A stretch of DNA of 64,000 nucleotides, from assembly GCA_964587125.1 (NCBI GenBank), contig CAZPKC010000002.1:62001-126000 (forward strand), in the 5' to 3' direction. Of the stretch, positions 61,326 to 64,000 are shown one piece after another. How positions within the stretch are numbered: the stretch's first letter is position 1; each line of letters opens with the position of its first letter. The DNA comes from CAIXLI01 sp964587125 (GTDB taxonomy: Bacteria; Pseudomonadota; Alphaproteobacteria; UBA9219). The notes under the pieces were generated by a model. It was given only the letters and a program-made list of their open reading frames with translations, did no database searches and was not told the DNA's origin. A program made the position numbers and the translations under genes.

Positions 61326-62468
61326 TTAATCCAGCGTTTTGCGGTAAAACTTCATTGCCAGCGCCGTGACGAGAAACATAAAGATAAACAAAGGCCATAG
61401 ATGCGGCCAGATTTCGACAAAATCCCCGCCTTTTAAAAGGATGCTTCGCACGATGCGCATGAAATAGGTGACCGGCAACATACTTCCGATGACTTGCGCC
61501 CATTTGGGCATTCCGAGGAACGGAAACATATATCCTGACAAAAGAATGGACGGCAGCAAAATCATGAAGGACATCTGCATCGCCTGCATTTGGCTTTGGC
61601 AACCCGCGGATATCGTAAACCCGAGCGCGAGATTGCAGGTGATAAAAACGAATAACGCCGCCGCAAGAAGGCCAAGGCTTCCGAGAATAGGCACGTCGAA
61701 CAAATACTTCGCCGCGCCGACGATGATGAACGCTTGAACGTAGCCGATCGCGACATAGGGCAGAATTTTGCCGGCCATCACTTCGATCGGCTTGACGGGC
61801 ATGGATAAAAGATTTTCCATCGTTCCGCGTTCGCGTTCGCGCGTGAGGGCCAACGCCGTCATCATGACGCCCGTCATCGTCAAGACAATACCCATGAGGC
61901 CGGGCACGATATTATAGCGCGAAAAACCTTCTGGGTTGTAGAGGCGATGAACCTGAACCTGAAAAGGCTCGTCGGCGCCTTGCAGATGAGCCAACGCCCC
62001 GTGAAAATCCTGCTTGACGATTTGATCGACGATGCCCGCCACGGCGCTTAAGGCGTTTGCGGAAGCGGTGGGATCCGTCGCGTCGGCCTCGATCAGAAGA
62101 GCCGGCTTTTCGCCGCGGACGATGTCGCGTTCAAAATTTTCGGGAATCGTTATGACGAACTGCTCTTGTCCTTGTTGGAGCAAAAGCCTTGCCTCGGCTT
62201 CGGAATCCGTTTCTTTGTCGATCAGGAAATATTCGGAATTCTTGAGGCCCGCGATGATGCTGCGCGAAAAAAGGCTATGATCCTGTGCGAGAACGGCCGT
62301 GGGTAAATTTTTTGGGTCCGTATTGATGGCGTATCCGAACAGAAGCAACTGCATAATCGGGACGAGAAGCATCGTGGCGAAAGTCGCGCGGTCCCTTCGG
62401 AGCTGCGTAAGCTCCTTGATCATCATGGCCCACGTGCGCCGCAGGGAGGGAAAAAACAAAGAACGCAT
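61326..62468 (-). CDS. ABC-2 type exporter permease
   Basis: The 380-residue YhhJ/YbhR-like permease has an N-terminal helix (VPIMQLLLFGYAINTD), a roughly 130-residue periplasmic domain, and five more helices including GLMGIVLTMTGVMMTALALTRERERGTMENLL in two parts, a classic ABC-2 cytoplasmic loop. It follows the ATPase gene with a 3-bp gap. Only one permease gene is present, so a homodimer is likely. The substrate is unknown. Confidence 0.9.
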   Translation of the reverse strand: MRSLFFPSLRRTWAMMIKELTQLRRDRATFATMLLVPIMQLLLFGYAINTDPKNLPTAVLAQDHSLFSRSIIAGLKNSEYFLIDKETDSEAEARLLLQQGQEQFVITIPENFERDIVRGEKPALLIEADATDPTASANALSAVAGIVDQIVKQDFHGALAHLQGADEPFQVQVHRLYNPEGFSRYNIVPGLMGIVLTMTGVMMTALALTRERERGTMENLLSMPVKPIEVMAGKILPYVAIGYVQAFIIVGAAKYLFDVPILGSLGLLAAALFVFITCNLALGFTISAGCQSQMQAMQMSFMILLPSILLSGYMFPFLGMPKWAQVIGSMLPVTYFMRIVRSILLKGGDFVEIWPHLWPLFIFMFLVTALAMKFYRKTLD

Positions 62469-62471
62469 AAA

Positions 62472-63398
62472 TTAGCCCTCCTTCGGCAAACGGGCTGTAA
62501 AATGGATGAAAGCGTCTTCCAAAGTCGTTGCGGCTTCGGCCCAAGTGTATCCGGACATGGCGCGATAGGGGGCGATCGCGTTTTTCAAAGCAACGGCATC
62601 GGGGCCGCTGATGTGCAGCGTTTCTCCGAAAAGGCCCGTCGTCGTTACGGCGGGATTGTACCGTAAGTCGTCCATCAACGCCGTCAAATCGGAACCTTGC
62701 ACCGTCCACGTGGAAAGGCCCGCGCTGGCGATGACTTCCTCGACGGTTCCTTCCGTAATCAAATGGCCGTAGGCGATGTAGATAATGGCGTGGCAACGCT
62801 CGGCTTCGTCCATGTAATGCGTGCTGACCAAAACGGTGAGGCCTTTGGCCGCCAGCTCGTGAATCTGGTCCCAGAATTCCCGCCGCGCCTGCGGATCGAC
62901 GCCGGCAGTCGGTTCGTCGAGAAGAAGAAGTTCCGGCTCATGTAAAATGCAGGCGGCCAGCGCGAGGCGTTGCTTCCAGCCGCCAGAAAGGCTTCCGGCC
63001 AATTGCCCGGCACGATCCGTCAGATTCAGGTTTTCTAGCGCATGGCGCACGCGTTCTTTCGGACGGTCAAGGGAAAACATCTCAGCGACGAACGCCAGAT
63101 TTTCTTCGATGCTTAAGTCGTCCCAGAAACTGAATTTCTGGGTCATATAACCCGTGCGGCGCTTGATGTTTTCGGATTCTTTTCTGAGATTGAAGCCGAG
63201 GCAGGTTCCTTCCCCGGCGTCGGGCGTCAGAAGGCCGCAGATCATGCGGATGGTCGTTGTCTTGCCGCTGCCGTTCGGTCCCAGAAACCCGTAAATTTTT
63301 CCGCGAGGAACGCGCAAATCAATCCTATCGACGACCGGTTTTCCGTCATAGATTTTTGTGAGGCCCCTGACATCTATCGCGTAAGCGGCTGCCGTCAT
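62472..63398 (-). CDS. ABC exporter ATP-binding protein
   Basis: The 308-residue ATPase has Walker A GPNGSGKT (about residues 38-45), signature LSGGWKQRLALA, Walker B LLLLDEPTAGVDP and switch His in STHYMDEAE. The C-terminal 90 residues form the accessory domain common in drug and multidrug exporters of the YbhF/RbbA kind. It overlaps the membrane-fusion gene by four bases and precedes the permease, so the three are one exporter operon. Confidence 0.94.
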   Translation of the reverse strand: MTAAAYAIDVRGLTKIYDGKPVVDRIDLRVPRGKIYGFLGPNGSGKTTTIRMICGLLTPDAGEGTCLGFNLRKESENIKRRTGYMTQKFSFWDDLSIEENLAFVAEMFSLDRPKERVRHALENLNLTDRAGQLAGSLSGGWKQRLALAACILHEPELLLLDEPTAGVDPQARREFWDQIHELAAKGLTVLVSTHYMDEAERCHAIIYIAYGHLITEGTVEEVIASAGLSTWTVQGSDLTALMDDLRYNPAVTTTGLFGETLHISGPDAVALKNAIAPYRAMSGYTWAEAATTLEDAFIHFTARLPKEG

Positions 63399-64000
63399 TG
63401 GGCGTCCCGCTCGATATCGACGGGAAGGCCCGGCCTCAGATCCGGGGTGAAGCTCTCTGGCAACGCTTCGACGCGGAAAACAAGCTTATCCCGCGACCCG
63501 ACGCTGTAAATGACGGGAGGCGTGTACTCGCTTTGCGAGGCGATATAGTTGATAACGGCCTTCATCTGTTTTTTGCATCCGTCGCAGCGAAGGGTCACGA
63601 GGCTTCCAAACGGAAAAAGGGGAAGTTTTGCTTGGGGAACGAAAAAACGAACTCTTATGTTTTCCGGAGGCAAGAAGCTCACGACGGGCGTTCCCGCAGC
63701 GATGTATTCGCCCGGATTGAAATAGGTGTCTTCGATATACCCGGCGCCCGGAGCCTTGGGCGCGCTTTCGGCGATTTGTTTTTGCGTCTGCACCGTTTTT
63801 TGCTGCGCGATTTGCACGGCGGCTTCCGCCGTTTCGAAGGCGGCCTTTCGCGAGTCGTAATCGGATTTGCTGATGGAATTTGACGCCAATTGCCGCGTCG
63901 CGCGGTCGAATTCGCTGCTTGCGTCTTCGAGGGATGCGTTGGCTTGGGCCACTTCCGATTCGGCGGAAACGAGCGTTGCGTTAAGATTTGTTTGATCCAG
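63395..64000 (-). CDS. HlyD-type membrane fusion protein (partial, N-terminus outside window)
   Basis: The window holds the C-terminal 201 residues. A coiled-coil hairpin (LDQTNLNATLVSAESEVAQA and KAAFETAEAAVQIAQQKTVQ) leads into lipoyl and beta-barrel parts (APGAGYIEDTYFNPGEYIAAG in two parts, VSFLPPENIRVRFFVPQAKL in two parts). RCDGCKK carries a CxxC pair. Such proteins link an inner-membrane ABC exporter to an outer-membrane channel. It is the first gene of the ABC exporter operon as seen here; more may lie to the right. Confidence 0.92.
   Translation of the reverse strand: MDQTNLNATLVSAESEVAQANASLEDASSEFDRATRQLASNSISKSDYDSRKAAFETAEAAVQIAQQKTVQTQKQIAESAPKAPGAGYIEDTYFNPGEYIAAGTPVVSFLPPENIRVRFFVPQAKLPLFPFGSLVTLRCDGCKKQMKAVINYIASQSEYTPPVIYSVGSRDKLVFRVEALPESFTPDLRPGLPVDIERDAQ

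Overview
The window is dense single-copy bacterial chromosome of moderate GC (a little above 50% by eye). It has about 65 protein genes, one tRNA, one probable structured small RNA, and no rRNA, insertion sequence, prophage or CRISPR array. The gene set points to an alphaproteobacterium: rpsT directly upstream of dnaA, an ATP12-type F1-ATPase assembly chaperone, a 1592-residue NAD-glutamate dehydrogenase, a bactofilin, a phasin, an LdtR-like MarR regulator, an HpnN-type RND exporter beside MlaA, K+-independent H+-pyrophosphatase, and bacterial leucyltransferase (Bpt). I cannot name the order; a free-living or predatory Rhodospirillales/Micavibrionales-like organism is a guess.

Left edge (1-3.8 kb): a DotH/IcmK gene of a type IVB (Dot/Icm, IncI-like) secretion or conjugation apparatus runs off the window. 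A MAPEG membrane protein, dnaA and rpsT follow. 3.8-16 kb is one long rightward series: YfgM-like protein, bamB, der, two tandem paralogous polytopic GT87-like proteins, prmA, aminopeptidase P, thrC, an M16 peptidase and a GNAT acetyltransferase. It covers outer-membrane and ribosome assembly, translation-factor modification, proteolysis and threonine synthesis. accD, a tiny LptM-like lipoprotein, a methionine-rich phasin and a bactofilin face left (16-18.7 kb).

18.9-25.9 kb: adenosine-kinase-like gene, giant gdhB, radC and a lipoprotein. 25.9-32 kb: a leftward run ctpA, phosphomannomutase, queA, dCMP deaminase, tgt and an SH3 protein, so the two queuosine genes flank a nucleotide deaminase. 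32-40.5 kb: rseP, coaE/aroE (opposite strand), an OmpR-like regulator with a DUF882 lipoprotein, pmbA, a glycosyltransferase, a PIG-L deacetylase and bpt. 40.5-48.2 kb: trmB, hppA, an orphan gene, ldtR-like regulator with an upstream operator-like palindrome, recF, a probable stand-alone structured RNA with consensus promoter and intrinsic terminator, pncC and tsaC.

48.3-55.6 kb holds envelope genes: a large AsmA/YhdP-like protein, ATP12 chaperone, and the hpnN-mlaA pair for outer-membrane lipid and hopanoid transport. At 55.7-57.7 kb tRNA-Pro is followed by a 22-bp perfect inverted repeat and a small cluster (GIY-YIG protein, hypothetical, hypoxanthine-DNA glycosylase, sirtuin) that looks like a tRNA-associated insertion zone. 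The right end carries cyclopropane-fatty-acid synthase, a nitroreductase with an MFS transporter, a stand-alone encapsulated-ferritin-like protein without encapsulin, and an ABC exporter (permease, ATPase, membrane-fusion protein) that leaves the window.

The most interesting items are the hidden DotH gene at the left edge, the unidentified structured RNA at 46.53-46.68 kb, the altered-pocket sirtuin and the encapsulin-less EncFtn.
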